Assembly: GCA_016858145.1 (NCBI GenBank)
Contig: JAEHOE010000118.1
Span: 1 to 64,000, forward strand
Direction: 5' to 3'
DNA length: 64,000 nucleotides
DNA from: Edaphochlamys debaryana
Taxonomy: Eukaryota > Chlorophyta > Chlorophyceae > Chlamydomonadales
Numbering within the stretch: the first letter of the stretch is position 1; the number at the start of each line of letters is the position of its first letter. The position numbers and the translations under genes were made by a program. The notes beneath the pieces were generated by a model. It was not told the DNA's origin. It saw only the letters and a program-made list of their open reading frames with translations, and did not search any database. This document shows, one piece after another, positions 35,192 through 46,493 of the stretch.

Positions 35192-38100
35192 ATGTCCTTT
35201 CTAGACTCTACCTGTGCCGACCGTCAGCCTTTCGGCGCAGGCGGCAGCGCCAGCGCGGCGTTGGCGGAAGCCGACGACGCCGAGGAGACATCCGGGCCGC
35301 CGCTGCCGCCAGACCTGCCCAACGGGCTTCGCAGCCTGCCTCCCGACGTTGTGCGTCGCAACATATGGAATCACCTCAATGCAGAGGAGAAAGCTGCCCT
35401 CAGAGCGACCTGCAGGGAGCTACGCGCCTTGGCCTGCGGCGCATGGATGGAGCAGCTGACCGTTCTCACGACGCTCGATGCCCCTGAGGATCGGGACCAG
35501 CACCTAGCCCCTCCCCACGCCCTAACGGAGACGCAACCGCAACGGCAACCGCAGCCACTGCACGCCATCTTCAGCAATCCCCGCACCGTCACCTTCCGTA
35601 TCCTAGCTCGCGCAGGGCCTACTGCCACGGCCGCCGGCCCACCCACACCCCAGCGGTCCGCGGGGCCCGGCCCCCGCCTCGGCCCAGACATCCTCCGCCA
35701 CTTCAGCGCCCTGCCCCACGGGCCCGGCCTCGTTACATCTGCTCCCGCTTCATCTAGTGCACAGAACCGCCGTGCTGCCAGCGATGCCACTCCCGTACCG
35801 GTACTGGCGGGCCCGCCGCTGTTGCGCTTGCTGGGCCTGGCTGGGCCCGGTGCAATCGGGCCCAGCGGCGGGACAGCACCGGGCTCCACAGGCGCCAGCG
35901 AGACTGGCGATGGAGCAGCGCCTCACGGCAGTGGCGGGGGCAGGCCTGGCGGCGGGGCAGCAGCCGGCGCCGTCGGCAGCGGCGGCGGTGGCGGCGGCGA
36001 CGGGAGCAGCAGCACGGACGGCGGTGGCGGGACCGAGGTCAGTGGTCTCCGCGCCGATGCGGTGCCGGTCGCTGCCGCCACTGCAGGCGCTCGCGAGGGC
36101 GCCACCATCAGAGGCGCGGGCGAGCTGGGGCGCTGTGCTGCGGTCCGTGAGGTCCGCGTGCTGGGGCTGCCGGCAGGGGCCGTGCTGCGCGTGCCGGGCG
36201 TGCTGAGCCGCCTGGGCGCGTCGTACCCCGCCCTTGAGGCCCTCGTGCTGCGCTGCACCGCCACGGCCCCGTGGCCCCCTGCACCGCCCAGCCCGGGGCC
36301 GCCGCCTCAGCCCGCCTCAGCCCGGCACCAGCTCTCTGCCGCGCCCGTGGGCCCGCCGCCTGCATACGCCTCAGAATGGCGCCAGGCCCCAGCCGCCCCT
36401 CCCTTGCAGCCCCGGGCAGGGGCTGTTGCTGGCGTCATGCCCCTCGGCGCCCCCAGCACGCTGGCTGGCTGGGGTGGCGCCGGCGCGTCAGCGGTGCACG
36501 GCGGGACCGCCTCCATCTGGGGCCCGGGCCCGGGTCCCGGCCCTGGTCCCGGCCCGGGCCTCGGCCCGGGTACCGGTACTGGTACGGCCCTGGGCGCAGC
36601 AGCCCTGCCGCAAGTGCCCTGGTCCTGGGCTCCGCCGGCCCCTCCCGCGGCCTCTGTGCCCGGGGCTCCATTCGGTCCATCTCCGTCCACTGGCGAGGCG
36701 GTCGGTGCTGCGGGGTCCTGCCCCGAAGGGGCGCTCGTGCAGACCCTGGGCAGCCTCGGCCGCCTCGAACTCGAGGACCTAGGCCGGGACGCTGTGGGGA
36801 CTGACGTTGACCCCAGGAACCGACCTTCGAGCTCCATTACTGGGGCCGAGGCGGGCCTGGCCTCGACCCTGGGCCGCCTCGGCCGCCTCGAGTACGAGGC
36901 CCTCGGGGGGGACGGGACTCGGGTAGCGCACGGGGCCGAGGGGGGCCTGCCTGGGCTTGGGGAGGATGATCTGGTGGAAGCAGGATGGGGAGAGTGGGGA
37001 GGACGAGGAGGAGGAGGAGGAGGAGGAGGAGGAGGAGGGGGTGGCTGGGGCGGCGGCGGGGGTGTGGAGGGTTCGTGGCTGGCGGCAGCGCATGCAGTGC
37101 CTCTAGGGCTCGTGCGCGCGTGCCGTGCGGCAGTTGGTACGGCATCCGCGCTGCGCAGCCTCCGGCTGTACGGCATCGTCGCCAGCGAGGCGCTCGTCAG
37201 CGCTGTCGCACAGCTGACGTCACTAACGGAGCTGCGGCTGCGCGTCGTACTGCTCGACTCCATGCACGTGTGCGCGGTTGGGCGGTTGGCCGAGCTGACT
37301 GGGCTACGGTCGTTGTCGGTTGGGTTGGTTGGCGCCAACGGCCGGTGGCTGGACCACGCGACGACTGCGGCGGAGCCGCTGGCGGCGGCGGAGGCTCGGG
37401 CGGCGGAGGCGGCGCGGCGGCCGGCGGCGGTGGCCGCCTACCTCGCGGCGGCGGAGGCGGCGGAGGGCGGTGGCAGCGGGCCTGATGCTGCAGGCGCGGG
37501 GCCGCCGCTGCCGCCGCTGCAGGGCTGGCACCTGGCAGCTTCCGCCAGCTGCGCCTGCCTGGCTTCCCTGGATCTGCCCCACGTGAGTACCGGCGGTGCA
37601 CGTGCCTGAAGTGCTGGGCAAAGCGCACACATCTGTCGGAGCACCCCGACCGCATGCCCCCTGTCGGGAACAACCGCGCACCCTGGCTGGAACGTGCAGT
37701 GGCGGCCTGGGTGCGGCAGCCAGCAGTGCGGCTGGGGTGCTAGATGCGGCCCTCTGCTGCCCGGCTGGTCCCTACGCGCGCCACCCAGCAGCAGTTGGGC
37801 TGGTCGCAGCACCCAGCACTCAACACACGCAGGAGCTGTGCCTGCAGTCCCTCCCGGCTTCCCGCCCACGTGCACCTCGCGTCCTGGCCCCTGGGCCCCT
37901 CCTGGCTCACGTCTGCTGCCTGCTGTGGTTGCCTGCCCGCAGGTGTCCCTGGACGGTCAGCTGTTGCAGGTGGATGGGGCCCTTCGGATACGGGTTGGGC
38001 ATGCTGTCTGGCATGCCGTTGGGCAAGTTGTCATTGTCAACTCGTGTGCTTGCTTGCGTGACCTCAACTCTGGCCCTAACGGAGCGTGCGGGTTGGGTCA

Positions 38101-41100
38101 TCGCGTATGTACCTGTTCCTGTATCTGGTACTGTGGGGTGAGGTGGGGCTCAAGGACAGGGGGGCATGTTTGAGAGCAGCGGGGCGGCTGCGCCCGGGGC
38201 GGCTGAGTCCCGACGCCTTGACGCCCCGCGAACGGACCGGTGCCCGCCCACCCCTTTGGCCCCCCCCCATGCCCCCCCTACCCCCCCTGCCCCCAGGCGC
38301 TGCACGCCTGCGCCGGCCTCACCGCGCTCACAGCTTTGGGGCTCGGCCCTGGGGCGGTTGGCCGCAAGGTACGGTGCAGGTTCAGCTGTAGGTGTGGTTA
38401 CCCGCCGCCTCAGGCCACGGATGGATGAGTGTTGGATTTCTACTGGGAGTCTCATGGAGAGCATGCATACTCAACAGGAGCGACATCTAACCCCGACCTT
38501 GCATCGCCCTTCCACACCCGTCCCTCCCCCAGGGCCCGGGCGCCTGCCTGCCCCGACTGGCTGCCGGCCGCCTTGCATTTCCTTCCCCCCCCTCCCCCTA
38601 AGGGCCCATCCCTGTACCCTCCCCCCCTTCCCCCTTATTGCCCATCCCTGTACCCTCCCACCCTCCCCCTAAGGGCCCATCCCTGTACCCTCCCCCCCTT
38701 CCCCCTTAGGGCCCGGGCGCCTGCCTACCCCGGCTGGCGGCGCTGCGCCTGGCGGACGTGCGGCTGGGGCGGGGGCTGCTGCAGCTGCTGCGGGGGTGAG
38801 GGCGGTGGGGAGGGGCGGGGCTGGGGGCGTGGGGAGGGGGGGCTGTGGCGGGGACTGACGTTGAAGAGGCGGGCGAGCTCTGGGGTCGAGTGCTGCGGAA
38901 GGGCGCGTGGGGAAAGGGCAATTTGCAGAGCGCAAGCTGACTTGGGCTTTTGGTGCCGGTGGGGGCCAGGCAGCTGGGGAGTATGGGCACAGCCGCTGAG
39001 CGCCGGTGACAGGTGTGGGGCTGTCGGTGGCTCTCGAGGGCCGCCTCACTCTCACCCCTCCACCCGCCCACTCCGCCTAGCCCCTCCAACCGAACTCCAC
39101 ACCCTCCTTCCCCTCCGACCCGCCCCTGTGTACCTTGTGCTACCTTCATGTGGCTCCCTCCTCACCCCCGCCCCTGGCCCCCCTCCCTGCGTGGCCCCCT
39201 GGTGCCACGGCCCCGGCGCTCCGCCGCCTGGTGTGCTTTTACCAGGATCCGGAGAACCTGCGCGCCCCTTCGTCTTCTAGGGCCCGGCCTTGCGCTCCCC
39301 CTGTGAAGCTCCTTACACCCGCCCTGGCGCCCACGTCCCTGTGCCCCCCCCCCACACACACTGTGTCCCCCCCTGTCAGGGCCCCGGCCCTCCGCCGCCT
39401 GGCTCTGGGTCTACACATGGCCGCCTTCCAGATGGACACCCCGGGGCCCCCCGCCCCTGCTGTGCACCCGCCTTCATCTCTGCAGCTGCCGCCGCCCTCG
39501 CACGCACCGGGGCACCCGGCCCCGCCCTCGTCCGCCCTGGGGCCCCCGCACCAGCCAGTGCCCGAGTCTGTCCCTGCGGAGCTGGACGGCGGTGGTGGCG
39601 GCAGTGGCGGCGGCAGCAGCGGCGGCAGCGGCGGCGGCGGCAGGGAGGCCTGGCGCGACTCGTTCGAGTCCGGTTGGGCCGCGGGCGCCGCCGTCGCTTC
39701 GGCGGCCACATCCGCCGCCGCCGCCGCCGCCGGTACGGCAGCCGTACTTCACCCTGGCGGCGGCGGCGGGGGCGGGGGTCGCGGCGAGGGCGCGTGGGCT
39801 CAGCTGATGCGGTTGTGCGGGCGGTGCGAGGAGGTTCAGCTGGGGTGCGAGGGGGCCCTCGACTGGCCCCTGCTGGCGGGGTGGCTGGGGGCGGCGCTGG
39901 GGAGTCGGCTCACGGAGTTGGCATTGCAGGTGCGTGGGGGTGCAGGGGTGGGGGGAAAGGGGGGAGGGGGTGGGGGGCAGATGGGGGTAGACGCGGTAGC
40001 GCTGGGCTTCCTTCTGTGCATCCCGGCGGTCGGCTTCGGAGCTGGTGCTGCAGGTGAGGGTGGGTGTGGGGAGGGGTCATTTTCAGGGGGTTACAATATC
40101 TAGATATGTGCGTGCGTGTGCAAAGCTTGAGACGCAATGCTCTGGTATGCTGGGATGACAGGGATGGTGTAGTGCGTGAGATCGACCCCAACCTCAGTCG
40201 TCTGCCCCCGCCTCCTGCCGCAGGCCAGCAGCGGTGGGCAGTACGAGGTGCGTGACTCAGCCCTGGATGCGCTGGCGGCGGCCGGCGGGCGGCTGCGGCG
40301 GTTACGGCGGTTGGCGCTGCTGTCGTACGGCGTCACGGGGGGCGGACTGGCCAGGGCGGCGGAGCTGCCGGTGAGTCTGGGCCGCGAGGGCAGGGGCGGT
40401 CGCGTTGGGCGCAGGGATCAGGAGGGGATGTAGAGAGGATGACGGACAACGACGGACGGGCATGTGGTGATGACCCGAGTGAGTAGTCGAGCTGATAGTG
40501 TAGTTGGGTAGCTTCCTCCCACGCCCCCTCCGTTCGCCTTACTCGCCCCTCCCTGCGCCCCCCGCCCTGCCCACTGCAGGGGCTGCGGGAGCTGGTCCTT
40601 GACATGCAGGTGGGGTGGGGGTGGGGTGGGGGTGGGGTGGGGGTGGGGTGAGGGGTGGGGGTGCGTGGCGCAGTGCGTGTGTCGAAGCTGGTCCTTAACA
40701 AATAGGTGGGGACAGATACAACGCGATGACCAGCCCGCACGCTCTTTCAGGGCCAGATTAGTTTTTGGGGGAGGGGGGTGGAGGGGGGAGGGGTTGGAGG
40801 GGGGAGGGGTTGGAGGGGGGGGGGAGGAAGCTGGTCTTCGTCAGGCAGGTGAACTGCTGCGCCTGCATCCAGAAGGGGGTCAGTTCCCGTCAGTCATGTT
40901 TCGGACCCTGCTTGCGCTGCGCCCAAGTCAAGCCTTCCCTTGAACCTCTGAACGACTCGTTACTCGGCCGCTCGGCCATCCACCATCTTCTCTCTGGTCA
41001 CTCCTCTTTCGGTGCTTCCTTGTCAGAGGTTCCTGGCACGCCCTTGTCCCACCCTGCTGCTACCCATCATTTGTATCGACCCCTCCCCCCACCCACAGAG

Positions 41101-41691
41101 CTTCCCGGCCTGGATGCCCCCTGACGCCCGCCCCATCCCCCCACCCTTTAAGCTGGTTCCTATTCCCTGCCCCCTCGCCCCCCCGTCCCCGTCCCCCCTC
41201 AGAGCTTCCTGGCCTGGATGCCCCCTGACGCCCTGCTGGCACTGGCCCGAGCGGAAGGGCGGAGGAGCGACGTGGACCGGGCGCTCAGCGCATCTGACCG
41301 GGGCCGGGACCGGGACCGGGCAGCAGCACGCGACAATGATGCAGTGGCTTACACGTCTGCAGCCCCTGCTGCCGCCGTCAGGGGGGACAGGCAAGAGGGG
41401 GGGGGGGAAGGGGAGGAGGAACCGTGGGGCGAGGAGGCTGCGGAGGGGAGGCGGGAAGGGGGCCCGGAGGAGGAGGAGGGGGAGGGGGGTGGAAGGAGGC
41501 GGGGCCCGTTGCGGGTGGTGGCTACGTACCTCAGCGCCGGGCAGGCGGGGGAGCTGCGGGCGAGGCTGGAGGCGGAGGGGCTGGGCGGGGCCCTGAGGGT
41601 GGGGTGCAGGCAGGAGGTGCGGGAGGGGGCGTGGGGGCGGGCGGGTGCTGCGGGGGGCTGGTGGACGGATGCGGGGGTGGAAGAGGTGTGA
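35192..41691 (+). CDS. Large F-box / leucine-rich-repeat-like protein, ~1263 aa
   Basis: Eight exons: 35192-37582, 37943-37969, 38297-38368, 38710-38795, 39380-39929, 40224-40370, 40580-40609, 41203-41691, in phase to a TGA. Residues ~33-75 look like an F-box (SLPPDVVRRNIWNHLNAEEK). Short leucine-rich units appear at ALRSLRLYGIVAS, LTSLTELRLRVVLLDSM, LTGLRSLSVGLVG, ACLASLDLPH, GLTALTALGLGPGAV, LPRLAALRLADVRLG and LRRLRRLALLSYGV. They are separated by long Gly, Ala and Pro inserts, including a G-P dipeptide run near residue 450 and a Gly run near 615. Two near-repeats, LGSLGRLELEDLG and LGRLGRLEYEALG, sit between. The probable role is an SCF ubiquitin-ligase adaptor, with the LRRs as substrate-binding part. 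The 9- and 10-codon exons (37943, 40580) are the least certain. Confidence 0.75.
38590..38709 (+). repeat. Intronic minisatellite running into a splice acceptor
   Basis: About three copies of a ~40-base unit (GGGCCCATCCCTGTACCCTC followed by a C/T tract ending TTA) lie in intron 3 of the F-box/LRR-like gene. The last copy leads straight into the real acceptor TTAG at 38706-38709, and the exon itself starts GGCCCG, like the unit start. Confidence 0.75.
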
Positions 41692-42068
41692 AATCCGGGG
41701 CTGACGGCGAGGTTTGTGCGAGGAAGGGGCTGAGGGGAAGTATGCTAGAGAGGTTTCTGTGGAAAGAGGGGGTGAGGGCGAGGGCGAGGGGAGCGGCATG
41801 GAGCGGGCCGATTGCCGAACTCTTCGTCGCTGTCTGGGCCTCCTGTATAATTCTATCGACGCTTAAGATTATACACGCGCAGCGCAGCGAGCATTCGTGA
41901 GCTTTGCGTGCGGGAAGCGAAAGTCGCGCCATAACGTTGAAGCGCTAGCCGCGTCCGTATTGAAGCCAGGGCAAGCTAGATCTGAGCTCCTCTACAATAG
42001 CGCACGCAAAGTGCCGTGTAGCGAGATAGCGGTCAGCTTGCCTGCAGAAGCCCAGTCCAATCGTCGCC
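41692..42068. other. Intergenic region between F-box/LRR-like gene and UBLCP1
   Basis: 378 bases between two genes in the same direction. It must carry the 3' UTR of the first and the promoter of UBLCP1. An AT-richer stretch at about 41840-41880 is present, but no motif is assigned. Confidence 0.5.
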
Positions 42069-45000
42069 ATGGCCGAGAAGGTGGAGGTCGGTATCAAGTG
42101 GAGCGGAAAGGAGTTCGTGGTGCAGCTGGAGCCAACGGACACGGTCGCGAGGTGGGGAGGCCGGGCCCGGCCTTCGACAGCGCTGTGCTTCGGCGCCTTG
42201 CCCAACCCAGGTTTCGGTCTCCCGCGCCCCGCGCCTGCCCTTCCCTCCACGCCAAGGCACCCGTTTGCCCACCCGGCCACCCCCTATTTGGTGCCTGTAC
42301 CCCGCTACCTCCTGACCTGTACCTCTCAACCGTCTGCCCTGCAGCCTCAAGCACAACCTAGAGGAGCAGACCCATGTGCTGGCCAAGCGACAGAAGGTGC
42401 GCCCCACTGCCCCTGCCCACAGCAAAGGAAGGGCCGGGGCCTCAAGGGCACGAGGTCTGGGCGGAGAGGCGGGGGACGGGGTGGGGCGTGTTTAAAGCGG
42501 GGAAGTGCCGGCGAGTATGCGCCTTGCCAAACGAACTCGTCCTTCGGAGGAAGAGGGCCAGGGCGACGAGAAGGGGACAGGGCGGAGGGGTGTTTTCAGT
42601 GGGGTCATAAAGGGCTCAGCGCGGGCCCAGCGGGGTTGCCGGGGGACTGGTGCCGGGAGGGGCTTTAAGCGGAGCACTGCACGAGGCGGGGTGGGCGCTG
42701 CACGAGGAAAGGTCAAAGCCCTCCGACCCCGCACCGCTCCCATCCGTCCCTCTTTGCCAGCCCTGCGCCAGCGCCGATGGCACCACGCTTGCCCTTCATC
42801 CCGTCCCAAAACCCACCCCCACCCCCCCAGCTTTCTCTCCATCCCGGCGAGGCGATGCAATCTCGCTCAGATCAAAAACACCCCTCACTCATCCACCCCC
42901 CACCCCTCCCATTCCGTTCCTCTCTGTCCCCTCCACCCCTCCACCCCTCACTCACACCCCCACCACTCTCCAGATCCTGGGCCTCAAGACGCGTGACGGC
43001 AAGGCGGCAACCGACGAGTGCCCGGTGGGGGACCTGGCCATAAAGCCCAACGTCAAGTTCATGATGATGGGGTGAGGGTGTGTGGGGGGGGGGAAAGCAA
43101 TTCCTTACCGTTCATGATGATGGTGTGAGGTGGAATAGGTGGGAAAGGAAGGATAGGCAGGTGGGGAGGAGACCCAACGTCAAGTTCATGATGGGGTGCG
43201 ATCCAGGGGAAGGGGAGGGGGAAGGAAGGGTGGTGAGGGGATGAATGGTCGACCTGCGGCCTGCGGGGATGGACGAGGGGCTGATGAGCTTCAAGTGTCC
43301 CCTTGCCACCCCCCAGCCCCCCAATCCACCCCCCGCCGTTTCCTCTTCCGTCGACCCCACCCGCAGGACCCCCGAGGCTGCCATTGAGGCGGCCGCGAAG
43401 GAGGCCGAGGCGGCGCCCGAGGTGCAGGTGGGTGCGGCGTGGGGTGTATGTGGGTGGTGGGGTTGCGGGGTGCGGAGTGGGGGTAGGTGCGACCCCCTAC
43501 CAGCGCACTTGGCCCACGCCCTCCCTCGTCCGCATATTGCACCTTCCCCCCCCCTTTCCCCCCCCCCCCCCCAGGACGACTTCGATATCGGTGCCGATGA
43601 GTCGGTGGCTTCCATTGCGGTCAAGGACCGGCCGGAAGTGCAAGTGGGTGTACGTGTGGAGGCGGGGGGGGGGTTGAGACCGAGTGCAAGATGGGGAGGG
43701 TGTTGAGAAGGCGGGGCGCTTACAGCAATGGCTGGTCAGATTGCATTGTGCCTACCTACCACCGACCGCGCCCCCTTGCACCCACCCATCTACTGCACCT
43801 ACCCTTGCCACCCTATCGCACCTACCCTACCCTTGCCACCCCACCCCTCCCCACCCCCGTCTTTCCAGGCGCCCACGCCCCTGCATTCATACACGCACCC
43901 CCCTCGCCCACAACCCACATCGGCCCACCCCACACCCCTCTTCCACCCTGCCCACCCCGTTACCCCCATAATCCCCTCCCCTCCCCACCCCTCTCCATCC
44001 CCCCACCCCACCCCTCTCAGGAGAAGCTAGCTCGGCGGCTCAAGAGTGTGGAGGTCAAGATCCTGGCCCCGCCCCGCCCAGGCAAGAAGTGCTTAGTCAT
44101 CGACATTGACTACACTATCTTTGACCTGGGGTCAACGGCCGAGCGGCCAGAGGTGTGAAGGGAGGGGAGAAAGGGAGTGGAGGGGAGGGAAGGGGAGGGG
44201 GAGGGTAGAAAGGGAAAGAGGGAAAGGGAGGAACGTAGCCTGGGTCAATGGCAGAGCGGCCAGAGGTAAGCGGAGATCAGGGGAGGTCGTAGGGTGTGGG
44301 GAAGTGAGGGCCCTCGACGCCCAGACTGCCCAGGCACGAGGGTTTCCCTTCCCCGCCCTCGGGCCCTGACACGGCTTGAGCTTCCCCCTCGCCCCAATGA
44401 CTCTTTGCGTCTGTCTGGCCGTCGGCAACCCCATGCAACCCCCCTCCTTCCCCATGTGCCCCCCATATGCCCCCCATGTGGCCCCCCTCCCTCCCTCCCC
44501 AGGAGCTGGCTCGGCCCTTCCTACACGAGTTCCTCACCAGCGCCTACCAGGTGCGGTTGGGGCTGGGGATGTCGGTTGGTGGTTGGTGGTTGGTCGTTTA
44601 AGGTCGGAGCGAGCTAAGGGGCCAAACAGCAGGTCTGCCGTTACCGACGGCACATCCCAAATGTTCACTTTTTCCTTGCCGCCCCCCATCCCCCCCCCAG
44701 GCGTACGACATCATCATCTGGTCCGCCACCAGCAAGAAGTGGGTGGAGGTCAAGATGAAGGTGAGGGGGGGGGATAGGGGAGGGGTGGAGGAGCGCAGGA
44801 GACGGGACTGAGAGGGGTCAAGCTTGAAGTGTGCCCCCCGGTGGCGTTGGGTCGACCTCTCCCTCGTCGGTGGTCGGTGGCGTGGCCTTGGGTCGACCTC
44901 TCCCTCCCTCGCGTCCTGCCCCATCCTCCTGTGACCCCTGCCGGACCCCTGTCCAACCGCCTGCCTCGCTTCCCGCCGCATCCACCCCGATCCCCGACCC

Positions 45001-46493
45001 CCAACCAGGAGCTGGGGGTACTCGGTAACGCCAGCTACCAGGTGAGCGCAGAGGAGGGTGATTGGAGGAAGGAATGCTTGCATGGAGCGCGATTCCACAG
45101 GCCGGCAGGAAGGCAAACATCACAACCACCACCTGTACAGCCTCCGTGCTCCCCCGTATCTCGTGCACCTCCTTCCTCTTTTAATAACCCGAGCTCCCCG
45201 CCCCCTCCCCCCCCCAGATCACGTGCCTGCTGGATCACACCGCCATGGTGACTGTGTGCACTGACAAGTGAGGGGGAGGGAGGGGGGCAAGGGGGGGGTT
45301 CCTGGGGCTGCAGCGGGAGCGGCGTGGGGAGAGGGAGGAAGTGGAAGGAGGGAAAGGGAGGAGGAGGGGTGGCGAGCGGGAGGGAGGAGGGAAAGGGGCG
45401 GGAGAGGGAGGCGACGCAGCTCAGCAGGGGGGCCGGAGACCTCCAACACCTTCGCGAGGGGGGGGGCGGCACATCAGGTTCTGGATCTGGATCACCCCAA
45501 TCCACTGGATTCCCCCTTCTCATTCTCCCCCTCTCCGCGACCCCAGGTACGGCGTGTTCGACTGCAAGCCGCTGCAGGTGTGGGGGGGGGAAGGGGGGGG
45601 GCAGGGAGGAGGAGGGTTAGGGAGTTGCGGAAACAGCGAGGGCGAGCAACAGCGTCAGTTTGACCCCAGTTTGACCCCATCCACCCTCGATCCCCACCCC
45701 TTACCCCTGTTCCCACCCACCCCCTACCCACCCCAGTTCATCTGGGACAAGTTCCCTGGGCAGTACACCCCCGCCAACACCATCATGCTGGACGACCTCA
45801 AGTGGGGGGGGAAAGGGAGGGGGGAGGGGGGGGTGTTTGAAGCTGATAAGCGGGAGAGGGGGGGGAGAAGGAGGGTCGGTAGGGTGGAAGGAGGGGGATG
45901 CTGCCGGATGACCTCAAGAGGGGGATGGAGGAGGGAGGGGGAGGGGGTACGCAGGGGGGTGGAGGGGGATGCTGGATGGGGTGCGAGGCAGCAGGGGGGG
46001 AGGGGGTTGAAGTGGGGGAGGCAAGTTGGACAGGGTTGGACGAGGGGATACCTTCCACCCTATGCCCCCCCCCCCTATGCCCCCCCCCCCCCCCCAGGCG
46101 CAACTACATCATGAACCCGCAGCAGGGGCTCGTCATCCGCCCCTTCCGCAAGGCACACCTCACGCGGGGGACCGATCGGGAGCTCAAGGTGTCTTTGGGG
46201 GGGGCGTGATTGGGGCGCATGGCTTGGACGAGGGCGCAAGCTGTCTCGACGCCCGACATAGCAACCGCGTCTCGTCCACGTCCCCCCATGTCTTACCCTG
46301 GGCCCCTCCTTCCCCTTAACCCCCTCCCCCCTCCCCCCTCCCCCCCTCCCCCCCTCCCCCCCTCCCCCCCTCCGCCCCCTGTCAGGGCCTGACTGCCTAC
46401 CTGGCGTCCATCGCCCCCCTGGACTCCCTCGAGGCCCTGGACCACGGCCGCTGGGAGCGGTACCTGGAGAAGCAGGCGCGGAGGCAGGGGTAG
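42069..46493 (+). CDS. UBLCP1: Ubiquitin-like domain-containing CTD phosphatase UBLCP1, 326 aa
   Basis: Fourteen exons: 42069-42151, 42345-42396, 42974-43071, 43367-43427, 43575-43643, 44021-44152, 44503-44550, 44701-44760, 45009-45041, 45218-45267, 45547-45577, 45737-45801, 46098-46188, 46386-46493. All phases agree; length fits the family (~318 aa in human). Residues 1-~80 form the ubiquitin-like domain (MAEKVEVGIKWSGKEFVVQL; KHNLEEQTHVLAKRQK; FMMMGTPE). The HAD/FCP phosphatase domain follows, with the catalytic DxDxT (VIDIDYTIFD; D149, D151), then IIIWSATSKKWV, and the late acidic motif TIMLDD followed by RNYIMNPQQGLVI. The family dephosphorylates the 19S regulatory particle through UBL binding to Rpn1 and limits nuclear proteasome activity; it also acts on RNA polymerase II CTD peptides. 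Confidence 0.96.
45833..45858. repeat. Dispersed intronic motif, 26-base copy (UBLCP1 intron 12)
   Basis: Identical over 26 bases to 32302-32327, but reversed relative to transcription. It is preceded by a G-rich run, as are the other members. Confidence 0.85.
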
